Origin: Alphaproteobacteria bacterium | GTDB lineage: Bacteria; Pseudomonadota; Alphaproteobacteria; Micavibrionales; Micavibrionaceae | Reading direction: 5' to 3' | Length of the DNA stretch: 64,000 bases | Assembly (NCBI GenBank): GCA_020443295.1 | Contig: JAGRIJ010000006.1 | Location: 1 to 64,000, forward strand | Shown: piece by piece, positions 53,433 through 62,564 of the stretch | Numbering within the stretch: the first letter of the stretch is position 1 | Layout: each line of letters opens with the position of its first letter | The notes under the pieces: generated by a model | Told to the model about the DNA's origin: nothing | The model's database searches: none | Seen by the model: the letters and a program-made list of their open reading frames with translations, nothing else | Made by a program: the position numbers and the translations under genes

Positions 53433-54656
53433 ATGACTATAAACTACAATCACGAATTTCAGAATTGTGTTGACGCCGTTAAAAAAGAGGGGCGTTACCG
53501 CACGTTTGCCACCATGGAACGGATTGCGGGACGGTTTCCCCGGGCAAAATACCATGCGCCGGACGGTTCCGTCCGTGAAGTTACTATCTGGTGCAGCAAT
53601 GACTACCTTGGTATGGGGCAGCATCCGGTCGTGCTGAAGGCCGCGCATGAGGCCTTGGATGCATGCGGCTCCGGGGCAGGGGGGACCCGTAATATTTCCG
53701 GGACGACCCGTTACCATGTCGAACTGGAGGATTCTCTGGCTGACCTGCATAAAAAGGACGCGGCTCTGGTCTTTTCCTCCGGCTATGTTGCGAATCAGGG
53801 CGCGCTGGGGACTTTGGCGCGCCTGTTGCCCGATTGCGTGATTTTTTCCGACGAGTTGAACCATGCCTCCATGATCCATGGGATGAAGGAGAGCAAGGCG
53901 GAGAAGAAAATTTTCCGTCATAACGATGTCGAGCATCTTGAAGAGCTTCTCCGATCGGTTGATCCGAAGCGTCCGAAGATGATCGCGTTTGAGTCCGTCT
54001 ACTCGATGGAAGGCGATATTGCCCCGATCAAGGAAATCTGTGATCTGGCGGATCAATATAATGCCATGACCTATCTGGATGAAGTTCACGGTGTGGGGCT
54101 TTACGGTCCGCGGGGTGGCGGTGTTGCCGAGGAGCGGGGCCTGATGGAGCGAATCGATATGATCGAGGGGACATTCGGCAAAGCGTATGGATGTATGGGC
54201 GGTTTTATTACCGGCAGCGCGCCGGTCGTGGACGCCGTGCGGTGTTACGCGTCGAGCTTTATCTTTACGACCAGTCTTCCCCCGACAGTACTTGCTGCTG
54301 CGCTGGCTGCGGTCGAGCATCTCAAAGTTTCAGATGTCGAGCGTATGCGGATGCGAAGAAATGTCGAGATGTTTAAGGATCTTCTGACGCGTGCGGATTT
54401 GCCTTTCCTGCGCGGAGAGAGCCATATCGTGCCCCTGATCGTCGGGGAGCCTAATTGCTGCCGCGAAGTCAGCGAGATCCTGATGCGTGATTACAATATT
54501 TATGTCCAGCCGATTAATTATCCGACCGTTCCCAAGGGTACAGAGCGCCTGCGCCTGACTGCGACGGCGGCTCATTCCATGGATGATGTCAGGTTTATGG
54601 CCAATACGCTCGAGCAGCTTTGGAACAGCCATCATGCGCTGAGGGCTGTGGCCTGA
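53433..54656 (+). CDS. hemA: HemA, 5-aminolevulinate synthase (C4 pathway)
   Basis: 407 residues, normal length. It has the alpha-oxoamine synthase PLP fold: [14 protein letters not shown] near residue 52, [21 protein letters not shown], and the PLP Lys in [16 protein letters not shown] (about 250). It condenses succinyl-CoA and glycine to 5-aminolevulinate, the first step of heme synthesis in alphaproteobacteria. An FNR-like dyad overlaps its promoter. Followed by a bidirectional terminator. Confidence 0.98.
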   Translation: MTINYNHEFQNCVDAVKKEGRYRTFATMERIAGRFPRAKYHAPDGSVREVTIWCSNDYLGMGQHPVVLKAAHEALDACGSGAGGTRNISGTTRYHVELEDSLADLHKKDAALVFSSGYVANQGALGTLARLLPDCVIFSDELNHASMIHGMKESKAEKKIFRHNDVEHLEELLRSVDPKRPKMIAFESVYSMEGDIAPIKEICDLADQYNAMTYLDEVHGVGLYGPRGGGVAEERGLMERIDMIEGTFGKAYGCMGGFITGSAPVVDAVRCYASSFIFTTSLPPTVLAAALAAVEHLKVSDVERMRMRRNVEMFKDLLTRADLPFLRGESHIVPLIVGEPNCCREVSEILMRDYNIYVQPINYPTVPKGTERLRLTATAAHSMDDVRFMANTLEQLWNSHHALRAVA

Positions 54657-54680
54657 TTTTTCTGACTACCCTGAAATTTA

Positions 54681-54705
54681 AAAAGGCGCGGTAAACGCGC
54701 CTTTT
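54681..54705. terminator. Bidirectional rho-independent terminator after hemA
   Basis: A perfect 10-bp stem AAAAGGCGCG/CGCGCCTTTT with loop GTAAA. Rightwards it ends in TTTT; leftwards in TTTTTAAATTT, serving the convergent YjfB-like gene. Confidence 0.9.
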
Positions 54706-54728
54706 GTCATCAGATCGCTGTTTTTTTA

Positions 54729-54902
54729 TCAGGCTTTTATATCGAGACGTCCTCCCCTGCCTGAGGCCGGGGTTACGGTTATCGATTCTTCAAGGATTTT
54801 TGCCACCTGCTGGGCCTGCTGTGCATTCTGTTTGATTACAGATAACGCCACATTCTGTCTGGCCAGAGCGGTCTCAGCAGCGATTGCGTATGGAACATCC
54901 AC
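54729..54902 (-). CDS. YjfB-like putative motility protein
   Basis: 57 residues from a GTG at 54902, supported by AAAAGGAG about 7 nt upstream. The protein starts MDVPYAIAAETALARQNVAL, continues with a Gln-rich amphipathic helix (VIKQNAQQAQQVAKILEES) and ends in GRGGRLDIKA. This order, an M-D-V start, a single K-Q helix and an R-x-D-I-K-A end, matches the small YjfB family annotated as putative motility proteins (from memory). No flagellar genes are nearby. It ends at the terminator shared with hemA. Confidence 0.75.
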   Translation of the reverse strand: MDVPYAIAAETALARQNVALSVIKQNAQQAQQVAKILEESITVTPASGRGGRLDIKA

Positions 54903-55052
54903 AGTAAAACTCCTTTTTACCTTTCTTTATACTACCATGGTTTTTATTAAAAATCGTTAATAAGTGCTCAAAATCGGGTTTTTTCCACGGCGATCCGGTT
55001 CAAAAGTTGGGCATTATTTTCCATACGGCGTTGTTTGAGGCGAGCATAAATC

Positions 55053-55070
55053 GTAACATTTATTTGTTAC
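55053..55070. promoter_or_regulatory. 12-bp dyad upstream of the metallopeptidase-like gene
   Basis: GTAACA and TGTTAC are perfect inverted repeats with a 6-bp AT spacer, about 50 bp before the ATG at 55119. It may be an operator; no T-run supports a terminator. Confidence 0.4.
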
Positions 55071-55118
55071 TTACATAGGGAATCATACTCCGTGGGCAAT
55101 CCGCAGGGGGCAGCGAGC

Positions 55119-55550
55119 ATGGATACACGGCAAATTATCATGAGCTATACTGTTCCGCCGAGCGTCGATGATCTTCAGGCGCTGTCCGCCAGTATTTTCG
55201 AGGATTTGCCAGAGGAATTACTGGAATTTTGCGAGGAATTGCAGATTACCGTCGAGGATCTGGTGGATGAGGCGACGGAGATTGAGCTGGAGCTTGAGGA
55301 CCCTTACGAGTTGCTGGCTCTTTACAGAAACGGCAAGGAAATTTCCCCCGGCGTCGAGAAGAAAACCGCGGAAAATACTGATGTTCTGGTGCTTTACCGC
55401 CGGGCTGTGCTGGATGTCTGGTGTGAAACGTGCGAGGATTTTTCAAAGCTTTTGCGGCAGATCATGATTGAGGAGCTGGGGCGGCGGTTCGGGTTTTCTG
55501 ATACGGAGATCAATGAAATGGCGAAACGCCATTATCAGGGCCTTTTCTAA
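55119..55550 (+). CDS. Minimal metallopeptidase-like (DUF1025-type) protein without zinc motif
   Basis: 143 residues from the ATG at 55119, with AGGGGG about 8 nt upstream; the frame is open from a GTG at 55092. It follows the minimal MMP-like family layout: FEDLPEELLEFCEEL, ITVEDLVDEA, LELEDPYELLALY, VLVLYRRAVLDVWCET and then IMIEELGRRFGFSDTEI. Family members have H-E-x-G-H-H at this last position. Here the three His are E, R and R, so zinc binding is lost. It is probably a non-catalytic derivative. Start of a two-gene region with the Cys-rich exported protein. Confidence 0.7.
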   Translation: MDTRQIIMSYTVPPSVDDLQALSASIFEDLPEELLEFCEELQITVEDLVDEATEIELELEDPYELLALYRNGKEISPGVEKKTAENTDVLVLYRRAVLDVWCETCEDFSKLLRQIMIEELGRRFGFSDTEINEMAKRHYQGLF

Positions 55551-55664
55551 GCCCTTGCTGATCGGCTTTCGGGGCGATAAAAATTTACAGGAAACTAGGC
55601 AGAGGCTTTTTTTGTGTGCTAAAGTAACTTGTTGTATAGGTAAACTTTTTCGGGGCTTAAGGTT

Positions 55665-56723
55665 TTGTTCTCCTTTTTAAGAACATACGCGCTTGTTTGT
55701 TTGTTTACTCTTTATGCCCCGGCAGCTTTTGCTGCGGCTGCCGTTCCCCCAACATGCGATGCCGATTTCTGGGACGTCCTCCGGGCCCGGGCATGGGAAG
55801 AGGCCAACCGGGAGATTACGCAGAATCAGAACCTGATCGCCAAGCCGGACAGCGTTCTTTCCTATATCTGCTGGGATAATTACATGGACCATCTGGCCCG
55901 GTATTCGGAGAATGGCGGTCCGGAGGATCCTGACGGGGTCGGGGGGATCTTTTACGATCTTTACGTGCTGATCCGGCAGATTCCCGGCGCTCTTGATCCG
56001 GATCTGACTGACGGGCTGGATATGAACAGCGTGCTTGAGATTCTCATTCTCGATTCTCTTACCGACGGTGTTTCGGCTTTATCGATCCTTGATGCCGGAG
56101 GTCTTACGGCAGCGGCCTGCGGACGCGATTATTATATCGATGCCAATTTCGATCATACTTTTCTGGGTGGCCGGAGTGGAATCAGCCAGGCGCTGAGCAG
56201 CAGCATCAGCGATTCGAATTATACCTGCAACCGGATGCGCCAAGTCTGGGACGTCGCCAAGTGTTACAATTTCCAGACCCGCTCGCATGATGCGTTCTTT
56301 ACTTTCGATCAGTACCGCGCCCACGAAGCCGCTGACAGGGATTACAGGGAATTGCCGACGGAATGTACCGATCTGGATACCGATCTGGCGCACGTCCTCT
56401 GTAATTATATTATTCATGGAACACCGCCCAATATTCTGGGAAGTGCCGGCTGGCCCTGGTCGGGGGGTGCTCCGACCGTGTGGACTACCGCTTATCCTGC
56501 CGCTAACCCCAATCCCGGCGCAGCGGGCGGGGCTGATAGCACGCTTTCCTATTTCAATTTGCTCGATCCCACGGCCTGCGGGGGGTTGACTCCTGTCAAG
56601 ACCGGGGTGATCGTGGCACGGCCGAATTCTGGGACGTCCTATACGGACGCCGTGTGTACGGCGCCCGGGTGTTGGTATCAGCCCGGGGGCAGTGTTGCCG
56701 CCGCAGGGTCCTGTAATCCCTGA
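55665..56723 (+). CDS. Exported Cys-rich protein of unknown function, TTG start
   Basis: 352 residues. No ATG or GTG opens the frame before the signal peptide; the stop at 55641 limits the start to the TTG at 55665, with CGGGG about 9 nt upstream. A signal peptide (about 1-24, ending A-A-F-A) precedes a mature protein with about 11 Cys and the motifs CDADFWDVLRARAWEEANRE and ITQNQNLIAKPDSVLSYICWD. I recall proteins with this D-x-x-x-x-R-A-x-x-E-x-x-R-E-x-x-Q-N-Q-N-L pattern in alphaproteobacteria with Icm-type loci, but cannot confirm it. The C-terminus is Gly/Pro/Ala-rich. Confidence 0.6.
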   Translation: MFSFLRTYALVCLFTLYAPAAFAAAAVPPTCDADFWDVLRARAWEEANREITQNQNLIAKPDSVLSYICWDNYMDHLARYSENGGPEDPDGVGGIFYDLYVLIRQIPGALDPDLTDGLDMNSVLEILILDSLTDGVSALSILDAGGLTAAACGRDYYIDANFDHTFLGGRSGISQALSSSISDSNYTCNRMRQVWDVAKCYNFQTRSHDAFFTFDQYRAHEAADRDYRELPTECTDLDTDLAHVLCNYIIHGTPPNILGSAGWPWSGGAPTVWTTAYPAANPNPGAAGGADSTLSYFNLLDPTACGGLTPVKTGVIVARPNSGTSYTDAVCTAPGCWYQPGGSVAAAGSCNP

Positions 56724-56732
56724 TTTTTTTCT

Positions 56733-58709
56733 TTATTCTTTTAAGCCTTGCAGCATGATCGCCGACATCCGCCGGGCGAAGGCACCGGGGTCTTCCAGCG
56801 GCTCTCCTTGCAGGATGAATGCCTGATCAAGAAGCAGGTTTGCCGCTTCCTCGATATTCTCTCCTTTTTCCGCCATTTGGGCGATCCTGATGATCAGAGG
56901 GTGTTTCGCGTTGATCTCCAGAACCGGCTTTGTGTTGCTTTCGTATTTCTGGTGGATTTTCAATACGCGTTCCATGTGCATGTCAACGCTGTTATCCGCC
57001 GCAACAAGGCAGACCGGTGAATTGGTCAGACGCTGGGACTTCCTGACATTCTGAATTTTTCCCTGAAGAAGGGAGGCGAGGCGTACGATGAGCGCACCGA
57101 TATTCGCGGTTTCCGGCTCTTTATCGCTGCTTTTTTCGGTTTCGGCCGGGTCCTGTTTGTCCCCCGGCGTGTCGAACGTGTCGAGATTCACATTCCCTTT
57201 CGTTATGGATTTGAAGGGTTTCCCGTCATAATCCAGTACTTTCTGAAGCCAGAAATCATCAATCGTGTCCGTGAGAAAAAGAACTTCGAGCCCCCGGGCG
57301 CGGAACCCTTCGAGTTGCGGGCTGTTGCGCAGGCCGGCAAGGGATTCGCCCGTAATATAGTAAATATTCTCCTGTCCTTCTTTCATGCGGGAGACGTAGT
57401 CTTCAAGGTTTGTGAGTTTTTCACCGCTATCGTGAGTCGAGAAGAAGCGGCAGACTTTCAGCAATTCAGCGCGCAGCTCGGGCGCATCGTAGAGCCCTTC
57501 TTTCACTACGGAACCGAACTGACCCCAGAGGCTTGAGAATGTCGGCGGATCTTCGCGGGAGAGTTTATCAAGATCGGAGAGAATGCGTTTGGCTACTGCC
57601 GAGCGGATCTTGCTTACGACCGGGTTGAACTGCAGGCTTTCGCGGCTGATATTCAGGGGCAGGTCTTCGCTGTCGATAATTCCGCGCACAAAACGCAGCC
57701 ACGGATACATGAGCGTATTTACATCCTCGGAAATAAAAACGCGGCGTACGTACAGCTTTACAAAGTGCCGGCGCGAGGGATCGAAGAGGTCCCACGGGCG
57801 CAGAGTTGGAATATAGAGCAGGGCGGTGAATTCGATTTTTCCTTCCGCTTTCCAATGCGCGGTCATCAGCGGTTCATCGAAGCCGCCCGTCAGATGCCGG
57901 TAGAATTCAGTATATTGTTCCGCGCCGATTTCCGACTTCGGGCGCATCCACAGCGCGGAGGCGGTGTTGAGCTTTTCCGACTGGTCGTGTTTTGTGTCAT
58001 GAGGAGTGCCCAGAAAGATCGGAACGCTGATATGGTCCGAATACATCTGGACCGTCAGCTTGATTTTATCGTCGATCAGAAAATCGCAGGCTTCGTCTTT
58101 CAGATCGAGCTTTATGGCTGTTCCGCGTTCGCCGTCAAGCCATTGGGCCTGTTCTTTACCGGCCTTTGTTACGGTGTATCCTGAGCGCCCGTCGGACTCC
58201 CACAGCCATGCCTGTTTTTCCCCGGCCTTGCGGCTGACCACGCGGATACGGTGGGATACCATGAAGCCAGCATAAAAGCCGACCCCGAACTGACCGATCA
58301 GTTTAAGATTCCCTTCACCTCCGCCCTGTTCCTTCATCTGTTTCATCAGCGCTGCCGTGCCGGATTTGGCGATGGTTCCCAGATTGTCAGCGAGTTCTTC
58401 ACCGTTCATCCCGATGCCGTTATCGACAACGGTCAAGGTGCGGTCGCTCGTATCCTTGAACACGTGGATCCTGAAATCGGGATTGTCTTTAGCAAGGTCC
58501 GGGTTGCCAATCGAATCATAGCGCAGGCGGTCGCAGGCGTCGGCGGCGTTCGAGATCAATTCGCGCAGAAAGACCTCGTGATTCGTGTACAGCGCGTTCG
58601 CAACAATATCGAGCAGGCGCGCAACATCAGCGCTGAAGGATTTCGTGTTTTCCCCTGAACCGGGAGGGGGCGTTTCCCCTTGATTCTTCTGTGTCGCGTT
58701 TGCATTCAT
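56733..58709 (-). CDS. htpG: HtpG, Hsp90 chaperone
   Basis: 658 residues. The N-terminal GHKL ATPase domain has FLRELISNAADACDRLRY and VVDNGIGMNGEEL, GQFGVGFYAGFMVS, followed by the middle domain (RRVFISED, GIIDSEDLPLNISRE) and a C-terminal dimerisation domain. A 25-residue polar extension (MNANATQKNQGETPPPG) precedes the domain. It remodels client proteins together with DnaK. Convergent with the Cys-rich gene, 9 bp away. Confidence 0.97.
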   Translation of the reverse strand: MNANATQKNQGETPPPGSGENTKSFSADVARLLDIVANALYTNHEVFLRELISNAADACDRLRYDSIGNPDLAKDNPDFRIHVFKDTSDRTLTVVDNGIGMNGEELADNLGTIAKSGTAALMKQMKEQGGGEGNLKLIGQFGVGFYAGFMVSHRIRVVSRKAGEKQAWLWESDGRSGYTVTKAGKEQAQWLDGERGTAIKLDLKDEACDFLIDDKIKLTVQMYSDHISVPIFLGTPHDTKHDQSEKLNTASALWMRPKSEIGAEQYTEFYRHLTGGFDEPLMTAHWKAEGKIEFTALLYIPTLRPWDLFDPSRRHFVKLYVRRVFISEDVNTLMYPWLRFVRGIIDSEDLPLNISRESLQFNPVVSKIRSAVAKRILSDLDKLSREDPPTFSSLWGQFGSVVKEGLYDAPELRAELLKVCRFFSTHDSGEKLTNLEDYVSRMKEGQENIYYITGESLAGLRNSPQLEGFRARGLEVLFLTDTIDDFWLQKVLDYDGKPFKSITKGNVNLDTFDTPGDKQDPAETEKSSDKEPETANIGALIVRLASLLQGKIQNVRKSQRLTNSPVCLVAADNSVDMHMERVLKIHQKYESNTKPVLEINAKHPLIIRIAQMAEKGENIEEAANLLLDQAFILQGEPLEDPGAFARRMSAIMLQGLKE

Positions 58710-58741
58710 ATGTGTCTATATGGCCTTGTTTTCCGCAAGAA

Positions 58742-59347
58742 TCAAGGGTAAAGACGCTGAATGACCCATAGTCCCGTTCCGGTTTTTCGGTATTGAAAAC
58801 GATCATGGAGGCGATCGGGATGGCTCCACCAGAATTCGATGGTCCGGGGCTTTAATATGTACCCTGTCCAGTAGGGCGGGCGGGGGACAGAACCGCTTTC
58901 CGGATATTTTTTTACATATTCGTCCAGTTTTTGGTCCAAAATGGACCTATTTTCCAACGGGCGCGATTGCTGCGAGGCCCAGGCACCGATCCTGCGGTCG
59001 TAGGGACGGGTGGCAAAATATTCGTCCGTCTCTTCATCCGGGGCTTTTTCCACAATTCCCTCGACGCAAATTTGCCGTCGCAGAGATTTCCAGTGGAAAC
59101 ACAAGGCGGCCTGCGGGTTTTCGGCCAAGTGCAGCCCTTTAAAGCTCTGTTCGTTGCTGTGAAACTTAAATCCTCTTTCATCCGCCTGCTTCAGCAGAAC
59201 CATGCGAACCCGCGGCATTCCGGCTTTGGAGGCTGTTGCCAGTGCCATGGCATCGGGATCGTTCGGCTCGCTTTTTTGTGCCTCATTGTACCATTTATGG
59301 AAAAAATCGAGCGGGTCTTGCGGGAGGGCGTCTTTTTCAGGGACCAT
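58742..59347 (-). CDS. pdxH: PdxH, pyridoxamine 5'-phosphate oxidase
   Basis: 201 residues from the ATG at 59347 (MVPEKDALPQDPLDFFHKWY); an in-frame ATG at 59386 would add 13. FMN-binding and substrate motifs are visible: RMVLLKQADERGFKFHSNEQ, AALCFHWKSLRRQICVEG and the C-terminal EFWWSHPDRLHDRFQYR. It oxidises pyridoxine or pyridoxamine 5'-phosphate to PLP. Downstream of htpG's start, 32 bp apart on the same strand. Confidence 0.96.
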   Translation of the reverse strand: MVPEKDALPQDPLDFFHKWYNEAQKSEPNDPDAMALATASKAGMPRVRMVLLKQADERGFKFHSNEQSFKGLHLAENPQAALCFHWKSLRRQICVEGIVEKAPDEETDEYFATRPYDRRIGAWASQQSRPLENRSILDQKLDEYVKKYPESGSVPRPPYWTGYILKPRTIEFWWSHPDRLHDRFQYRKTGTGLWVIQRLYP

Positions 59348-59464
59348 AAAAATACTTTCTGTGCGAATAGTTTTTGCTCTATACACGTAGCATTGTCATG
59401 CCGCGATACAAACGGCTATATTACTAACATTCGGTGTTTAATGCAGAAGCAAAGGTATAAGTGG

Positions 59465-59944
59465 ATGAAAAAGTTAGCACTTGTGAGCATGCTCGTGGGT
59501 TCTTTGGCCCTGATGGGATGCGAAACGATTGATGGTACGCACAATAAGCAGTTGGTGGGAACGGGAAGCGGCGCTCTGATCGGCGGTATTCTCGGGTCCA
59601 AGATCGGCGACGGTTCCGGACAGCTCTGGGCGACCGGTGCGGGGGCCTTGCTCGGTGCGCTGATCGGTAGCGAAATTGGACAATCGCTGGACAAGGCTGA
59701 CCAGCAATATGCTTCGCAAGCCAATTATCAGGCGACGAGCGCGCCTATCGGCGAGCCTGTGAACTGGAGCAATCCCGAAAGCGGGAACCATGGGCAGGTC
59801 ATTCCCACCCGTGAAGGCACCAGCGCAAGCGGTCGTTACTGCCGCGAATTCCAGCAGACGATCTATGTCGGCGGCCGCGAGGAATCGGCTTACGGCGTGG
59901 CTTGTCAGCAGCCTGACGGTACATGGCAGATCGTCAATAATTAA
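59465..59944 (+). CDS. Glycine-zipper (17 kDa surface antigen type) lipoprotein
   Basis: 159 residues from the ATG at 59465 (an in-frame ATG at 59441 is also possible). The lipobox LALMGC predicts lipidation at Cys 19. A glycine-zipper region follows: GTGSGALIGGILGSKIGDG and GAGALLGALIGSEIGQSLD (about 32-75), then a domain with YCREFQQTIYVGGREESAYGVAC. This is the rickettsial 17 kDa antigen/Gly-zipper 2TM family, outer-membrane associated and of unclear role. A terminator follows 18 bp after the stop. Confidence 0.88.
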   Translation: MKKLALVSMLVGSLALMGCETIDGTHNKQLVGTGSGALIGGILGSKIGDGSGQLWATGAGALLGALIGSEIGQSLDKADQQYASQANYQATSAPIGEPVNWSNPESGNHGQVIPTREGTSASGRYCREFQQTIYVGGREESAYGVACQQPDGTWQIVNN

Positions 59945-59962
59945 TCCGTCCAAGAATACAAG

Positions 59963-60000
59963 AAAGAGCCGCGCTTTTGTTGCGGCTCTTTTTCTTTTTT
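59963..60000 (+). terminator. Rho-independent terminator after the glycine-zipper lipoprotein
   Basis: A 10-bp stem AAAGAGCCGC/GCGGCTCTTT with 9-nt loop, followed by a T-rich run to 60000. It ends transcription just before the convergent large orphan gene. Confidence 0.88.
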
Positions 60001-60002
60001 TT

Positions 60003-61553
60003 CTATTTGATTGAGTTCGGGCTGACAAAGCGGGAGAAATTTCCGCTCGTGTCCTGGTTGTCCGTATTGGATTTTTGCTCAAGGGCCGCGAATGTTTCCT
60101 GCAATTTTCTGAAGGTTTCCTTGATTATCGCGATATCTTCGGTTTTGTCCGGTATCGCTGCGATAAAATCCTGGGAGATGAGGCGGCCTTCGCGTCTCTG
60201 CCTGAAAATATACCGCGCAAAATTTCTGATACTTTCCCAGCCGACCCGCGGTTTCTGCTGCTCGTAGATGCTCAGGAGCCGGGTTTTCTGCTGGTTGATC
60301 GTTTTCGGATCGGCCAGCATCAATTCGTCGCTTACGGCGATCAGGGCATGAGCCGTCCAGCCTACAGGGTTTCCAGTCATCAGTTTGGCTCCTTGGGCGG
60401 CGGCTTCGTTCAGGAAAAGCTTGTAATCTTCGGGAACGCGCACCCGTTCGAGGCATTTTTTTACACTTTCGACGCCCAGCTTATCATGAACGCGTATGTT
60501 CATTTCCTGATCCGCGAAGGGATTAAAATCGTTCAGGCTGGAGAAAATTTTCGGTTTGATCTGCATGTGTTCGGCAACCATGTCGGCAATCGAGCGCACA
60601 TATGTATTTTCGTTGGTGTAGATCGCTGCGCCCAGAATGGTTTCAGGATCGTAGCCGCACCATGCCATTTCCTGTGCCGGGGTGCAGAAGGCCCGCCATT
60701 GCTTGATGGCCGATAGTTTGTAGGTCATGCCGATTTCCTTGGTCATGCGGATAGCCTGCGGCAGCGTTTTTTCCTTTTTATTCGACATTTTCAGGCTTTC
60801 GTGGAGCAGCAGTTCCAAGGTTTCCAGACAAATCGGGAAGGGGTATTTTTCGGAGATAAAACCTAGCTGGGGCGTTAGCGTATCGTGCATTCTCTGGATC
60901 CCCAGCGCCTTGATTGTGTCCTCGCTGCCGTGGAGGGCCTGAAAGCTGGCGGAAAAAATATCTGCCAGAAGGTTGCGGTGGTAGAATTCCTGCGTTTCAA
61001 GATTTGTGCGGATGACGCCGTCCTCTATTTTCAGGCGGGATTCGGGGCCGTGTTCGGGTTTTGTCTTCCCGGAAGGATTATCGGCCGCTTCAGAGGACGA
61101 TAGTTTGATTGTCGGCAGGGTTCCCGCATCTTTGAGACTTTCGGTCTGGGCCTGGCGGTAGTCGTCGTAAAGCGCGAGCGCATGCCAAACCATATGAAGA
61201 GAGTGGTTTTTAAGATCTTCCTGAGTTTTGAACCGATCGGCATTGACGAAGAAGACTGCAAGGGCCTGGGTTGTGCGGAAGAACCCCAGAATTCCGGGGT
61301 TACTGTGCTCCACGAGGCCGACAAAGGACGAGCGGTTGCCCGTTATTTCCCGGTCTTTGCTGTTCTGGATATAGTCGATGATCATCTGTCCCGCCGGGTG
61401 CTCCAGAATGCCTTCCGTTTCCCGCATCAGGGCTTTTTTCCGTTTTTCCTCTTCGTGCACAATGAATGTCAGGCTCAGCTCTGGGAAGCCGGACTGGATC
61501 TGCCTGCCTATCACTTTGCAAATATGGGTAGCGGTTTTAAGGTCGACAGACAT
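60003..61553 (-). CDS. Large cytoplasmic protein of unknown function
   Basis: 516 residues with no signal peptide or membrane segment and a mostly helical composition. His-containing stretches are HSLHMVWHALALYDDY near residue 117 and FYHRNLLADIFSASFQALH near 190. A Ser/Glu-rich linker lies near 150-175. I do not recognise a family; a metal-dependent or protein-binding role is only a guess. It stands alone, convergent with the lipoprotein gene and divergent from fabI. Confidence 0.6.
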   Translation of the reverse strand: MSVDLKTATHICKVIGRQIQSGFPELSLTFIVHEEEKRKKALMRETEGILEHPAGQMIIDYIQNSKDREITGNRSSFVGLVEHSNPGILGFFRTTQALAVFFVNADRFKTQEDLKNHSLHMVWHALALYDDYRQAQTESLKDAGTLPTIKLSSSEAADNPSGKTKPEHGPESRLKIEDGVIRTNLETQEFYHRNLLADIFSASFQALHGSEDTIKALGIQRMHDTLTPQLGFISEKYPFPICLETLELLLHESLKMSNKKEKTLPQAIRMTKEIGMTYKLSAIKQWRAFCTPAQEMAWCGYDPETILGAAIYTNENTYVRSIADMVAEHMQIKPKIFSSLNDFNPFADQEMNIRVHDKLGVESVKKCLERVRVPEDYKLFLNEAAAQGAKLMTGNPVGWTAHALIAVSDELMLADPKTINQQKTRLLSIYEQQKPRVGWESIRNFARYIFRQRREGRLISQDFIAAIPDKTEDIAIIKETFRKLQETFAALEQKSNTDNQDTSGNFSRFVSPNSIK

Positions 61554-61709
61554 GACGTTATTATCAAAGCGCTTTTTCCGGGCGGTATGAAATAAAGAAG
61601 CATCTTATCAGAAAAATTTCTGGGTATAAAAGGTCATGACGTTTGGCCTCTAGACGCACAGGCTGAAATGTGTAGGATACGAAGGATCAAACAACAGTTT
61701 TCATGACGT

Positions 61710-62564
61710 ATGACAATGAGTGAAGTGTTAAAAGGAAAACGCGGTCTGATCATGGGCGTGGCGAATGAACGTTCGATCGCCTGGGGAATCGCGGAAGAAG
61801 CCGTTCATCAGGGTGCAGAGCTTGCCTTTACCTATCAGGGTGAGGCGCTGGAAAAGCGCGTCAGGCCGCTGGCGGATAAGGCCGGATCGAAGATCGTCCT
61901 GCCGTGCGATGTTACGGACGAAGCGAGCGTTGATGCCGTGTTCAAGGCGCTTGAGAAAGAATGGGGACAACTGGATTTCCTTGTCCATGCCATCGCTTTT
62001 TCAGACAAGAACGAACTGGACGGGCTTTACCTGAACACCAGCCGGGCCAATTTCCTGCGAACGATGGATATTTCGGTTTATTCTTTCACCGCGGTGGCGC
62101 AGCGTGCGTATCCGCTGATGAAGGAGAAGGGTGGGAGCCTTCTGACCCTGACTTATTACGGGGCCGAGCGCGTGATGCCGCATTATAACGTGATGGGTGT
62201 GGCGAAGGCCGCCTTGGAGGCCAGTGTGCGTTATCTGGCTGCCGATGTCGGCAAGGATAATATCCGCGTCAATGCGATTTCCGCCGGGCCGATTAAGACG
62301 CTGGCCGCCAGCGGGATCGGTGATTTCCGTTATATCCTGAAATGGAACGAACTTAATTCCCCGCTGCGCCGGAATGTTACCATCAATGAAGTTGGCCGTG
62401 CCGGGCTGTTCCTGCTTTCCGATCTGGGCAGCGGCGTGACGGGCGAAGTGTTGCATGTCGATGCCGGGTATCACACGGTAGGCATGGTGGCGGTCGATTC
62501 CGCCGCGCAGACGGCAGAATTGCTGCAAGGGATTGCTCCAAAAACCTCGGAGGAGGCCGCGTAA
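61710..62564 (+). CDS. fabI: FabI, enoyl-ACP reductase (NADH)
   Basis: 284 residues; the ATG at 61716 is equally good and no clear ribosome site decides. The N-terminal cofactor region is GKRGLIMGVANERSIAWGIA, and the catalytic pair is Tyr in YYGAERVMPHYNVMGVAK (Y-x6-K). It performs the last reduction in each fatty-acid elongation cycle and is the triclosan target type. A six-codon frame at 61703-61723 overlaps the start. First gene of a run with YciI, a thioesterase and aroC. Confidence 0.95.
   Translation: MTMSEVLKGKRGLIMGVANERSIAWGIAEEAVHQGAELAFTYQGEALEKRVRPLADKAGSKIVLPCDVTDEASVDAVFKALEKEWGQLDFLVHAIAFSDKNELDGLYLNTSRANFLRTMDISVYSFTAVAQRAYPLMKEKGGSLLTLTYYGAERVMPHYNVMGVAKAALEASVRYLAADVGKDNIRVNAISAGPIKTLAASGIGDFRYILKWNELNSPLRRNVTINEVGRAGLFLLSDLGSGVTGEVLHVDAGYHTVGMVAVDSAAQTAELLQGIAPKTSEEAA

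Noticed and set aside
61703-61723. Six-codon frame MTYDNE overlapping the fabI start
   Set aside because: No ribosome site and too short to judge; probably incidental.
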